Assembly: GCA_015200345.1 (NCBI GenBank)
Contig: CP054187.1
Coordinates: 2,588,470-2,652,469, forward strand
DNA length: 64,000 nucleotides
From: Planctomycetia bacterium
GTDB taxonomy: Bacteria > Planctomycetota > Phycisphaerae > UBA1845 > UTPLA1
Direction: 5' to 3'
In this document: positions 47,501 through 55,578 of the stretch, one piece after another
Layout: the number at the start of each line of letters is the position of its first letter
How positions within the stretch are numbered: the first letter of the stretch is position 1
Notes under the pieces: model-generated
Database searches by the model: none
What the model was told of the DNA's origin: nothing
The model's input: only the letters and a program-made list of their open reading frames with translations
Made by a program: the position numbers and the translations under genes

Positions 47501-48213
47501 TTTCGAACTTCTCCGAGGTCGGCATCGATGCCAACGCCATCTGGGGCTCGATCATCGACATCGCCAACAACCGGATCCAGGGCAACGGCTCGGTCGCCGG
47601 TGTGGACATCCAGGACCTGGTCGATGGCGCCGCCGAGGTGACCATCCGCAACAACTGCATCACCGGCGTCGATACCGGTGTTGAAGTGGAAGACATCATG
47701 GACACGGCCTTCGTGAACGTGAATGGCAACGACTTCAACGGCGTCGCGACGACCGGCATCGTCAACGTGATGGGTCTGGCCGCCAACGCCATCGACGGAA
47801 CCGGCAACTTCTTCGGCGCGGTGCCGACGAAGGCCACCGGCGAGGTCGACATCAGCGGTGAACTGGCTTCGCCGCCGGACAACGACGGCGACGGCGTCAT
47901 CGACTGCGACGACGCCTGTCCCGATACGGCCTCCGGCGACGACGTGGACGCCGACGGCTGCTCGTGCATCCAGTTGAACCCGACCGGCGATGCCGACGGG
48001 GATGGCGTGCTGGATTGCAACGACAACTGCCCGAACGTGGCGAACGCCGATCAGGCCGATTCGGATGGCGACGGAGTTGGCGATGCCTGCACCGTCGCGC
48101 CTCCGGGCCCGCCGCCGTGCGGTCTGTTGCCGTGTGGTCCGGGCGCGATGATGGCCATGCCGTTCGCGCTGCTCGGCATCCTTGTCATGGGACGCCGCCG
48201 ACGCGTGCGGTGA
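44593..48213 (+). CDS. Secreted right-handed beta-helix protein with TSP3 repeats and Cys-Gly C-terminal tag
   Basis: 1206 residues. The signal peptide ends 'STARA' near 24. A pectate-lyase-like parallel beta-helix begins 'INVPGDHPTIQAAIAAASAGDRIL' and occupies about 25-1085. Coils of 26-28 residues follow each other with Asn ladders (NNNT, NNTVSG). Two coil types alternate: one with 'GFDYAGIY', the next with 'GxDYGIY', so the structural repeat is about 54 residues. Asp/Tyr/Asn richness is extreme. TSP3 repeats ('DNDGDGVIDCDDAC', 'DADGDGVLDCNDNC', 'DSDGDGVGDAC') precede the tag 'CGLLPCGPGAMMAMPFALLGILVMGRRRR'. Such helices bind or cleave polysaccharide; catalytic residues were not located, so adhesin is equally possible. 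GAGGAG nine bases upstream of ATG 44593. Confidence 0.85.
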   Translation: MLRTHTRFVLTVCTAVAAAIVTSTARAVDINVPGDHPTIQAAIAAASAGDRILVQPNTYTTPAGGLVIDKSNLQLLSTAGSATTIIENNTAGMPVITIAAPGVVVGDVGAGFHIRQLQAASDAIVVQANQVKFGVPTTIQHNRISGNNSGEGIYVDSYIESGLFVVQNNTFNRNGGAYSFTTGVYFDSADHPSANVGFVSTFDSNVDVLNNTLTDMDTYGVYFDYHCYKSNININNNTMTGVTGYSGVYFNYGLDVFSTANINGNTITDFGDYSIYLYDITSHCVANVNNNTITGVTNTGIELDYIYYQSTVTINNNTVTGNGSADYGIYPYDVEYASMCTVSGNTVSGFDNTGIYFEYNYNGSTGVITNNTVSSSTQMDYGIFIDTEYGSNSTITGNTVSGFDYAGIDEYYPYAGCTVNISNNTLTADNGGGDYGIYVEDPDYGNTVTVNNNTATNFDYAGIYFGQTYDNTHITCNNNMLTALPAGADYGIYLDDLYEYSTATFDMNTASGFDYCGIYNDDCYYTSNITITNNTLTGISSGADYGIYIYETSEGSDGTVNNNTCTNFDYAGIYYEYPSYEAGVAWINGNTLTALSTGADYGIYSYEVYTGQATYDGNTITNPDYAGIYLEYVDYGGSATISNNTITMNNSGGDYGIYNYQVYEAGTSLNVTGNTVTNYGNMGGGEAGFWQDDYTQYGSRLNVSNNTFMAHANGSEYGIYSDDGIFDGSKGFFMNNVVEGYTNTGLGVYYTYDGSETTITGNILTPLANMGDYGIAVWDGAQYGSRINISNNTINSFTDTGVYYYYSYDGSHVAVNYNTINGDPNTGGYFGIYGGDGPEYGSTFEAIGNSIGGILGDLANDSAGIYTYYTYSGCQTTICDNYIRGRTGEPGNYMAGVYFYYPPEYGSTATVCNNDIAGFWDAAVFLYDDFLSGSSFHITNNKLDGGRFGIWTNGYDWTDGTDGSITGNTISNFSEVGIDANAIWGSIIDIANNRIQGNGSVAGVDIQDLVDGAAEVTIRNNCITGVDTGVEVEDIMDTAFVNVNGNDFNGVATTGIVNVMGLAANAIDGTGNFFGAVPTKATGEVDISGELASPPDNDGDGVIDCDDACPDTASGDDVDADGCSCIQLNPTGDADGDGVLDCNDNCPNVANADQADSDGDGVGDACTVAPPGPPPCGLLPCGPGAMMAMPFALLGILVMGRRRRVR

Positions 48214-48221
48214 GTCATCGC

Positions 48222-48308
48222 TACCGTGTGAGCTGTTCTCACGCGGTAACGGTTGAAATCAAAACGGCCCCTCGTGCGACACGCTTGCACGGGGGGCCGT
48301 TTCTTTTG
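48222..48308 (+). terminator. Two hairpins forming the terminator of the beta-helix gene
   Basis: First hairpin taccgtgtgag/ctcacgcggta (48222-48248). Second, stronger: aaacggcccctcgtgc (48262-48277) with gcacggggggccgttt (48287-48302), 16 pairs with one G-T, then cttttg. The remaining spacer to 48546 shows no gene. Confidence 0.88.
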
Positions 48309-48546
48309 GGGAGTTCGGTCCTTGCAAGCGCGCCCTGCGCCGCGCTTGCCTTTCGCGACTTTAGCGCGAGCGGAACAAGCTGTCATTCAAGTGCCGACTT
48401 GCCACGGAGAAGAAACGGGGGCGCTTCACGCGCAGGGCGGGCCTTGCTCGCTGTCCATTTGATGGGGCGAGCAAAAAGGCAGGCCGTATCCACCTCTTGT
48501 CGGCGTGCTGCTGGGTGTTGTCCACGTTGCTGAACGGCGGCGACGA

Positions 48547-48846
48547 TTAACGGCTGGCCGGCTGGGAAGGTTGATCAAGTTGCTTGACGTATTCGTCGAG
48601 CAAGTGCAGTTGGCGATCGACCTGGTCCAGCTCTGCCATCAAAGCGCGTTCGAGATCGCCCAGCGCTGTGTTGTCGCGCGACTCGCGCCGGCTTTCCTTC
48701 AGCCCGGCCAGTTCGCGCTGGATCTCGCTTTTTCGATGGGCCAGGGAATCGCGTTTTTGTGTCATGCCCATGATGAATCCTCCCGGCGGCCCTTGGTTCC
48801 ACCGACCGCCGACGCACCCGAACAGGTGCGGAAACAACCACTTCAT
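48547..48846 (-). CDS. Small coiled-coil protein
   Basis: About 99 residues; no family recognised. The N-terminal 'MKWLFPHLFGCVGGRWNQGPPGG' is aromatic and Gly rich, and from about residue 27 the chain is one charged amphipathic helix ('RKSEIQRELAGLKESRR', 'LERALMAELDQVDRQLHLLDEYVKQL') with Leu/Ile heptads, hence a coiled coil. The start is uncertain: three in-frame starts within 27 bases and none with a good ribosome-binding site. It lies 125 bases downstream of oleD on the same strand. Confidence 0.55.
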   Translation of the reverse strand: MKWLFPHLFGCVGGRWNQGPPGGFIMGMTQKRDSLAHRKSEIQRELAGLKESRRESRDNTALGDLERALMAELDQVDRQLHLLDEYVKQLDQPSQPASR

Positions 48847-48970
48847 ATTCAAATATAGCGGCATTCCGGGCAATAGAAAAGAAGTAAAACGAATTACCTT
48901 GTTAAAAACAAAGCAAAAACTATCGGACGATTGGCGGATTTATCCTCAACGACCGCCAGGTCGGGGCAAC

Positions 48971-49981
48971 CTATCTGCCATCGGGACGGTTATTCCGGTT
49001 GCCGTGCGCGAGCCAGGCTCGCAAGCGTTCGAAGCCCTCGTCCAGTGAAATGCGCGGGGTGTAGCCCAGATCGCGCCGTGCGGCCGTGAGGTCGAACCAA
49101 TGTGCCTTGGTGAGTTCTCCGAGCAGGAATCGGGTCAGCCGCGGCTCGCGATTGCTGCGAAGTGCGCGATGGGTTGCTTCCAAGGCGACGGCCGCGAGGG
49201 CGGCGAACCAGGCTGGGACGCGTCGCGTGACCGGGGGGAGTCGGCCGGCGGCGAGGATTCGGTTGACGATTTCCCAGAGCGGGCGCGGCTCGCCGTTGGA
49301 AATGAAATATGCGCGGCCCGCGCAGGCGGCGCCGGGGGCGAGTCGATCGGCGGCGAGGAGGTGCGCCTCGGCGGCGTTATCGACATACGTCGTATCGATC
49401 AGCGGATCGGCGTCGCCGATGCGCCGCAGCGATCGCGCGCGGGCGAGGATGCGCGGGACGAGGTGGTTGTCGCGCGGGCCCCAGATCAGATGCGGTCGAA
49501 GAGCGACGGTGGAGAGGGAGCCGTTCGAGGCTTCGAGCACGGCGCGCTCGGCCATGGCCTTGGTCTTCGGATAAGCCGCCGGGTAGTGCAACGGGTACGG
49601 CACGGATTCGTTCACGCCGGCCAGGTCTCGCCCGTCGAAGACGACGCTGGGGGAGCTGGTGTAGATAAGCTTTGCCGTGCCGTGCGTCTTCGCGCCCGCG
49701 AGCACGTTCAAGGTGCCGTCGTAGTTGATGGCGCGATAGATTCGCTCATCGCCCCAGATGCCGGCCAGGGCCGCGACGTGGAAGATTGTTTCGCACCCGC
49801 GACACGCGTCGATGACGGCAGCGCGGTCGCGCAAGTCGGCGCGCACCAGCTCGACCCCGGCTGTCCGCAGATCGAGGTAGTCTCCGCGCGCCAGCACGCG
49901 CACGCGGTCGCCGCGAGCGAGCAATCGCTCGACGATCGCGCGGCCGAGGAAGCCGCCGCCGCCGGTCACCAGGGCTTGCAC
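48971..49981 (-). CDS. oleD: OleD-like NADPH-dependent 2-alkyl-3-oxoalkanoate reductase
   Basis: 336 residues, extended SDR. Nucleotide motif 'ALVTGGGGFLGRAIVERLLARG' at the N-terminus; 'IFHVAALAGIWGDERIYRAINYDGT' (the Trp-Gly string is typical of the 3beta-HSD/OleD branch); catalytic 'YPKTKAMAE' with Tyr and Lys; 'ALRPHLIWGPRDNHLVPRI'. In the olefin pathway it reduces the OleA product to a beta-hydroxy acid. It overlaps the end of oleC by 16 bases and starts with GTG. Identification rests on sequence style plus its place behind oleB and oleC, and the three together are convincing. Confidence 0.85.
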   Translation of the reverse strand: MQALVTGGGGFLGRAIVERLLARGDRVRVLARGDYLDLRTAGVELVRADLRDRAAVIDACRGCETIFHVAALAGIWGDERIYRAINYDGTLNVLAGAKTHGTAKLIYTSSPSVVFDGRDLAGVNESVPYPLHYPAAYPKTKAMAERAVLEASNGSLSTVALRPHLIWGPRDNHLVPRILARARSLRRIGDADPLIDTTYVDNAAEAHLLAADRLAPGAACAGRAYFISNGEPRPLWEIVNRILAAGRLPPVTRRVPAWFAALAAVALEATHRALRSNREPRLTRFLLGELTKAHWFDLTAARRDLGYTPRISLDEGFERLRAWLAHGNRNNRPDGR

Positions 49982-51741
49982 GGTTTTGTTTGCAACCTTT
50001 CCGCCGCCCAGACGGACAGCTTTTCGCGGAAGATCTTGGAATTGTGACGGATGTCAACCGGAAAGCGGGTGTTGATCAGGAACGTGCGAATCGTACGCGT
50101 GTGATTGTGCCGGGCCGCCATCTCGTTCAACTCGCGTATGAGCGTCGGGCGATCCGTGTTGCGATGCGACGGCTCCAGCTCGATGCAGACCACCGGCCGC
50201 TGATTGGTCCGCTGGCCGACGCCGACCAGCGCCGAGCGAAACACAGCCGGATGCTGATTGAAGATCGCTTCGACCTGTTCAGTGAACAGCACGCCGTCCG
50301 GTGTTTCGACGCGATGGCTCTTGCGGCCGCAGAACCAGAGCCGCCCGCGCTCGTCGATCCAGCCGACGTCGCCCATGCGGTGCCAGAGGTCGTCCCCATC
50401 GGGGATTTTCGCGAGCTGGTTGGCGCGAATCGCCGAATCAGCGTGATGGCTCTGCATCGTGTTGCTGCCGGAAGCCGTGACACCCGCGTCGTGCGCTTCG
50501 CCGCTGCTCAAGTACGCTCGGGTTACCATCGGCCCCTTCACGACGAACTCGCCGATCTGCCCCGGCGGCAGGACGAGCGACTCATCCCAGGCGGGGATCG
50601 GGTCATCGGTGATGCGAATCACACGCACGGCCGCATCGGGCAGGGGTTTTCCGACGCAGGTGCCCTCGCCGTCGGCCGTTTGCAAGGCCGTCTCGCCGAG
50701 GATTTCGCGATGGTCGATGGACGCGACGGGCAGGGCTTCGGTCGCGCCGTAGGGCGTGTGAATTCGGGCCGATTCGTCGAGCATTTGCGCGAAGCGTTTG
50801 AGCACCTCCGGTGGCACGGCCGCGCCGGCTGAAATGACGCGACGCAGCGACGGCAGCTTCACGCCAATGGCTTCGCCATATCGCCCCACGCGATTGAGCA
50901 GCGCCGGCGAACCAAACATATGCGTCACATTGTTGTCTCGAATGGCGCGGAGGATCTTCATCGGATCGACCATCGCCGGCCGCGTCGGGTCCATTTCGGG
51001 AATGACCGCCGTCATTCCCAGCGCGGGATCAAACAGCGCAAAAAGCGGGAACGTCGGCAGGTCCACTTCGCCGGGACGGATCCCGAAATGCTCGCGCAGC
51101 ATCCGCACTTGCGCGTCGAAGGTGCGATGCTGAAACAGCACGGCCTTCGGCGGGCCGGTCGAGCCGGTGGTGAAGATGATTGCCGCTGGATCGTCGGGTT
51201 GTGTGTCCGTCGTCTCGAAGGGCGCTCCGCGGCCGGCGCGCGTTCCCATCGCGCGAAGACGGTCCAGCGTCCATCCGCCCCAGGCGAAGCGCCGGCCGAT
51301 CGTGACGGCAATATGCACGGATCGAAACGCGACGGGATTTGTGATTCGCAGCAGATGCGCGAGCGGGATGCCAACAAACGCCTCGGCGTGGATGGCAGCG
51401 AGGCATTGGACCATTCGCCGACGGCCCATGCCGGGATCGACCAGCACGGGCACCGCGCCGACGCGATAGAGCGCGAACGTCAGGGCGAAGAATTCGGCGC
51501 TGGGCCGCGCCATGAGAATCGTCCGCGTGCCACGCGCGACACCGGCGGCATCCAGCCCGTGCGCGAGGATGTCCACCTCGCGGTTCAGTTCGTCGAACGA
51601 TCGGCGCGCGTAACCATGGCCGCACCTCCAGATGATGGCGGGTTGATCGGGGCTGGTTTGCGCCGCGCGGGCCAGGTGGCTGCTGACGTTAAGCGCGTCC
51701 GGGGCTGTTGCATGGGGAGCCGGCGCAGTTGCTTCAGGCAT
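49966..51741 (-). CDS. oleC: OleC-like beta-lactone synthetase (AMP-forming)
   Basis: 591 residues, ANL superfamily. 'IIFTTGSTGPPKAVLFQHRTFDAQVRMLREHFGIRPGEVDLPTFPLFALFDPALG' region is the OleC-type P-loop and following helix; 'SAGAAVPPEVLKRFAQML', 'IHTPYGATEALPVASI' (A5), 'WHRMGDVGWIDERGRLWFCGRKSHRV' (A7/A8). OleC converts a 2-alkyl-3-hydroxy acid to a cis-beta-lactone using ATP. ATG 51741 overlaps the stop of oleB (coupled) and has GGAG nine bases upstream. It lies between oleB and oleD. Confidence 0.88.
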   Translation of the reverse strand: MPEATAPAPHATAPDALNVSSHLARAAQTSPDQPAIIWRCGHGYARRSFDELNREVDILAHGLDAAGVARGTRTILMARPSAEFFALTFALYRVGAVPVLVDPGMGRRRMVQCLAAIHAEAFVGIPLAHLLRITNPVAFRSVHIAVTIGRRFAWGGWTLDRLRAMGTRAGRGAPFETTDTQPDDPAAIIFTTGSTGPPKAVLFQHRTFDAQVRMLREHFGIRPGEVDLPTFPLFALFDPALGMTAVIPEMDPTRPAMVDPMKILRAIRDNNVTHMFGSPALLNRVGRYGEAIGVKLPSLRRVISAGAAVPPEVLKRFAQMLDESARIHTPYGATEALPVASIDHREILGETALQTADGEGTCVGKPLPDAAVRVIRITDDPIPAWDESLVLPPGQIGEFVVKGPMVTRAYLSSGEAHDAGVTASGSNTMQSHHADSAIRANQLAKIPDGDDLWHRMGDVGWIDERGRLWFCGRKSHRVETPDGVLFTEQVEAIFNQHPAVFRSALVGVGQRTNQRPVVCIELEPSHRNTDRPTLIRELNEMAARHNHTRTIRTFLINTRFPVDIRHNSKIFREKLSVWAAERLQTKPCKPW

Positions 51742-52657
51742 AAGGCGCTGCTCCATTCGGCGCGGCTGCGGCGGTGAGAAACGTTCGCACGCGTTCGGTG
51801 ACCGCTTCGCACGCATCCTCCAGCACGTAGTGCCCCGCGTCGGGGAAGGTGTGGACCTTCGCTCGGGGAAACCGCCGACGCCACTCGGCGAGAAAGTCGG
51901 CGTCGAAGACAAAGTCCTTCATGCCCCAGCAGATCAGCATCGGCTTGTCTGCGAGGCAGTCGAGATTTTCCTGCGTGTGCAGGGCGGTGTTGTAGCTCGG
52001 GTCGCCCGGGGCCAGCGGAATGTCCTGCACGAACCGCAGCGTCGCGATGCGATTGTCCCAGGAGTCGTACGGCGCGAGCAGCCCCGCAGCGACGTCGCGC
52101 GGCAGTCCCTTCGCGCTGGCCATCCGAACGGCCGGCCCGGCGAACAGGTTCATCCCCTGCACCATGAGCTTCGCCAGCGGTCCGCCGTCGCGCAGAACGC
52201 GCAGCCTCATCGGCAATGGCTTGCCCGGCGGGAGCAGGAACGCGGCCGTGTTAAGGATGACCAACCGTGCGATGCGCTCCGGCCGGCGGACGGCGACCGC
52301 GCAGCCGATCATGCCGCCCCAGTCGTGCAGGACAAGCGTCAAATCTCTCTGAATATCGAGATGATCGAGCAGGACCTCCACGTCCGCCACGCGGGCGTCG
52401 AGCGTGTACGGATAGCGCCCGGCTGAGGGTTTGTCGGACAGGCCGCAGCCGATGTGATCGGGCACGATGCAGCGATGAGTCGGGGCCAAGGCCCGCACCA
52501 GCTCGCGGTAGTAGAACGACCACGTCGGATTGCCGTGCAGCATCAGCACCGGCGGGCCGGCTCCCTCGTCGAGGTAATGCAGGCGCAGCCCGGCGCGGTT
52601 GAGCCAATGGCTTTCGAAGGGGTAGAGCGATTTCCATGTTGGGGACGGGCTTGCCAT
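51734..52657 (-). CDS. oleB: OleB-like alpha/beta-hydrolase (beta-lactone decarboxylase)
   Basis: 307 residues, haloalkane-dehalogenase-like fold. 'GPPVLMLHGNPTWSFYYRELVRAL' (the HGNPTxSF oxyanion string), nucleophile Asp in 'LTLVLHDWGGMIGCAVA', 'PMLICWGMKDFVFD' and 'FPDAGHYVLED' with the catalytic His. The Asp nucleophile and the HGNPT string match OleB and dehalogenases alike; the position directly before oleC decides for OleB. It decarboxylates the beta-lactone to the alkene. The gene begins 30 bases after spoVR on the same strand. Confidence 0.88.
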   Translation of the reverse strand: MASPSPTWKSLYPFESHWLNRAGLRLHYLDEGAGPPVLMLHGNPTWSFYYRELVRALAPTHRCIVPDHIGCGLSDKPSAGRYPYTLDARVADVEVLLDHLDIQRDLTLVLHDWGGMIGCAVAVRRPERIARLVILNTAAFLLPPGKPLPMRLRVLRDGGPLAKLMVQGMNLFAGPAVRMASAKGLPRDVAAGLLAPYDSWDNRIATLRFVQDIPLAPGDPSYNTALHTQENLDCLADKPMLICWGMKDFVFDADFLAEWRRRFPRAKVHTFPDAGHYVLEDACEAVTERVRTFLTAAAAPNGAAPYA

Positions 52658-52687
52658 GGCGGCGAGACATGGTAAGCGAAATGGGCG

Positions 52688-54226
52688 TTAAACGCTGTGC
52701 GCCGGGGCCGGCATGTCGGCGTGGATCTTCTGCTGCTGGCTCTGCTCGCCGTCGAAGCTGAACAGCACCATCTCGTCGTTGATCATCGCCTGGAGATGGG
52801 TCGGCCGGCGCCAGATGCGCTGCACGTTCTTGAGCGTCTCGACGGCATACTTGATGTCCAGATCGACGCCCGTATGTTTGTGGGCCAGGTACAGCTCGCC
52901 GCGGTTGGCGTAGTTGCCGTCCACCACGTAGATGTACGGCTGGGCGTGGTTGGTCAGCATGAACAGGAGCTGGGCCTTGATCTTGGCGAAGTCGCGATTG
53001 ACGACGACCATGCGGCGGGTCGAGGGGTCGAAGCGATAGTGATACATCTTGAAGCGATCGACGAACTCCGGCGTGAGAAACTCGTCGATGAAGGTCACGT
53101 CGTTGTGAATCCGTCGCACCTCGAAGACCTTCTCCATCCCCAGGCCCAGCTTGCGGTCCCAGCGGCGCTTGGCCTCCATGTCCCTGCACTCGTCGTATTC
53201 CTTGCCGAAGCGCCCCTTGTTCCAGCGATCCTCGATGTCGCGGAACAGCTCCACGCCGATCTTGTACGGGTTGATCTGCCCTGGCCCCATCGCCACCGTG
53301 CCGCTGTGGTGATCGGCGTAGGTGATGATTTCGTCATCCGTCAAAATGTGCCGCGTCATCAGCCGGCTGTGCCAGAACGTCGCCCAGCCTTCGTTCATGA
53401 TCTTCGTCTGACCCTGCGGCGCGTAGTAATACGCTTCCTCGCGGATGATTGCGAGGATATCGGCCTCCCAGTCTTCCAGCGGGGCGTGCTCGATGAGGAA
53501 GCCCAGCACGTCGCGCAGCGGCTGGCGCGGCAGCACGTTCTTTTCCTTCTTTTTTTGCGACATCAGCTCCTGCCGCTGCTTCTCGGCGCGCTGCGGCGGG
53601 TTGATCCACGATTCGAGGTAGGGCTTGGCCTTGAAGCGTACGATGTCTTTCTCGACCTCGCGCTCTTTGGACATCGTCTGCGACGATGGTTCTTCCTTCT
53701 TTGCCTCGCGCTGCATGAAGGCCGAGTGCGGATCAATCAGGTTGTCCAGGGGATAGCAGGTGTCGATGAACCGCTCGACGTCCTCAAAGCCCTGGCGGTC
53801 GATGTGCCGCCGCACGCGCGTCGCGTGGTTGGCCATCTCGTCCATCATCTTGCGATTGGTCTTGCTGAACCAGTAATTGTGCTTGAAGAAATCGCAGTGG
53901 GCATAGACGTGCGCCATGACCAGCTTCTGATCGGTGACGCTGTTGTCCTCGACGAGATAGGCGTAGCACGGGTCATTGTTGATGACCATCTCATAGATCT
54001 TGCCCAGCCCATAGACGTGCTGCTTGCGGAGTTTTTCGTACTCCATGCCGAAGCGCCAGTGCGGATAGCGCTGGGGGAAGCCGCCGTAGGCCGCGATCTG
54101 CTGCATCGTGTCGAAGTCGACCAGCTCGAAGCGCGTCTCGAAGAAATCCAGACCGGCCTTGCGTGCGATCTCGGCGATCTCCTGGGCGTAGCGAGCCAGA
54201 TCGGGTCGGATGCGGTGCAGGCTCAT
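52688..54226 (-). CDS. spoVR: SpoVR family protein
   Basis: 512 residues, full length. Conserved blocks: '[34 protein letters not shown]', '[22 protein letters not shown]', '[24 protein letters not shown]', '[14 protein letters not shown]' (zinc-protease-like HExxH is absent) and '[21 protein letters not shown]'. SpoVR was named in Bacillus cortex formation, but in Gram-negative bacteria it belongs to the stress/stationary-phase set with YeaH/YhbH and the kinase PrkA; biochemical function is unknown. It lies 24 bases downstream of the DUF444 gene. Confidence 0.95.
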   Translation of the reverse strand: MSLHRIRPDLARYAQEIAEIARKAGLDFFETRFELVDFDTMQQIAAYGGFPQRYPHWRFGMEYEKLRKQHVYGLGKIYEMVINNDPCYAYLVEDNSVTDQKLVMAHVYAHCDFFKHNYWFSKTNRKMMDEMANHATRVRRHIDRQGFEDVERFIDTCYPLDNLIDPHSAFMQREAKKEEPSSQTMSKEREVEKDIVRFKAKPYLESWINPPQRAEKQRQELMSQKKKEKNVLPRQPLRDVLGFLIEHAPLEDWEADILAIIREEAYYYAPQGQTKIMNEGWATFWHSRLMTRHILTDDEIITYADHHSGTVAMGPGQINPYKIGVELFRDIEDRWNKGRFGKEYDECRDMEAKRRWDRKLGLGMEKVFEVRRIHNDVTFIDEFLTPEFVDRFKMYHYRFDPSTRRMVVVNRDFAKIKAQLLFMLTNHAQPYIYVVDGNYANRGELYLAHKHTGVDLDIKYAVETLKNVQRIWRRPTHLQAMINDEMVLFSFDGEQSQQQKIHADMPAPAHSV

Positions 54227-54249
54227 GGGCGGTCGACTCCGTGACGGCG

Positions 54250-55341
54250 TTACTTGCCCGGCGTGAAGAAGGTCTTGAGCGAATCGTAAATGTCGTCCTT
54301 GGCGTTCACGCGGCTGGTGATGACGTTCTCTTGCTCTTCAAGGTGTTCGTGGATGACGTTGATGAAGTTGCCGCTGCCGTAGGCGCTCGCCACCTGACAG
54401 TAGCCGAACAGGTTGATCCGCGGAAGCATGTGATCGCGCAGCATCCGGCAGCACTCGCGCGAATCGCTCTCGCTGGAGTTGTCGCCGTCGGAGAAGTGGA
54501 AGATGTAAACGTTCCACTCCTCGGGGGAGTAATGCGTATCGAGAATCGACCGCGCCAGCTTGAACGCGCTGGAGATTTTCGTGCCGCCGTCCTCGCGAAT
54601 GTGGAAGAAGGTCTGCCGGTTCACCTCGGCCGCCCGCACGTCGTGCACGATGTACCGGCTCTCGATGCCTTCGTAGTTCCGCCGCAGCCAGGCGTCAATC
54701 CAGAACGCCTCCAGGCGCACCAGCTCTTTCTGCTCGTCGCCCATCGAACCGGACACGTCCATCATGTAGATAATCACCGCGTTGGACTGCGGCTTGAGCA
54801 CCGTCTTCCAGCTTCGGTAGCGGCGGTCCTGGCGGATCGGCACGATGACGGGGTTGTTCGGATCGTACGTGCCGGCGATGATCTGCCGGCGCAGGGCCGC
54901 GCGAAACGTCCGCTTGAAATGCCGCAGCGATTCCGGTCCGGTTGATCGAATCCCGCTGTAACGATCCTTTTCCGACGTGATCTGGTGGTTGCCCTTGGGC
55001 TTGATCCGCGGCAGGCGAAGTTCCTCGCCGAGGATGTCGGCCAGCTCATCAAGGCTGACTTCGACCTCCATCAGGTGGTTGCCCGGGTTGGTGCCGCCCG
55101 GTCCGGCCTCGCCGTCGCCGTCGACGCCGTCGCCCACCTGGCCATCGCCGATGCCCACGCCGCCGTCGTTGTTGTCTCCGTAGCGAAAGTGCGGCAGGTC
55201 GATCCCGCGCACGGGGATCGTGATGATGTTTTTGCCCTCTTTGCCGATCAGCTCGCCGCGCGTGAGGAACTTGCGCAAGTCGTCGCGGATGCGTCCCTTG
55301 ACGATCTGGCGGAATCGCTGATGGTCCTTATCGATCTTCAC
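54250..55341 (-). CDS. YhbH/YeaH (DUF444) family protein with VWA-like fold
   Basis: 363 residues. It begins '[26 protein letters not shown]', then the Gly/Asp-rich insert ('[18 protein letters not shown]'), '[26 protein letters not shown]' (VWA MIDAS-type DxSxS), '[13 protein letters not shown]' and '[26 protein letters not shown]'. The MIDAS Ser/Asp are intact, so metal-dependent protein binding is likely. It is the usual partner of SpoVR and PrkA; PrkA is not adjacent here. GTG start at 55341 with GGGAG ten bases upstream. Confidence 0.93.
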   Translation of the reverse strand: MKIDKDHQRFRQIVKGRIRDDLRKFLTRGELIGKEGKNIITIPVRGIDLPHFRYGDNNDGGVGIGDGQVGDGVDGDGEAGPGGTNPGNHLMEVEVSLDELADILGEELRLPRIKPKGNHQITSEKDRYSGIRSTGPESLRHFKRTFRAALRRQIIAGTYDPNNPVIVPIRQDRRYRSWKTVLKPQSNAVIIYMMDVSGSMGDEQKELVRLEAFWIDAWLRRNYEGIESRYIVHDVRAAEVNRQTFFHIREDGGTKISSAFKLARSILDTHYSPEEWNVYIFHFSDGDNSSESDSRECCRMLRDHMLPRINLFGYCQVASAYGSGNFINVIHEHLEEQENVITSRVNAKDDIYDSLKTFFTPGK

Positions 55342-55411
55342 GCGGGCGTCGCTCCCTATCGGGTTAACGGCCGGTCCGACGGCTCACTTCAGCAGCGACC
55401 GGTTCCATCAG

Positions 55412-55442
55412 ATTATACGGTCGAAAAGACACGAGGAGCCAA
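55412..55442 (-). promoter_or_regulatory. Possible promoter of the DUF444-spoVR-ole run
   Basis: On the minus strand, TTGGCT (55442-55437), 19-base spacer, TATAAT (55417-55412), about 70 bases before the DUF444 start. The -10 is perfect, the -35 partial and the spacing long. Confidence 0.4.
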
Positions 55443-55578
55443 GGCCATGACCGCACCCAGCCGCCCAATGCGCCTATAGCCAATATCGGACAGGTGCGGG
55501 TTGCCCGTCCCGTTGTGCCGCCGGAGGGAGCGCGAAAAGTCCGCCGAAACCGTGTTTTGATGCGGATCGCCGCGCCGT

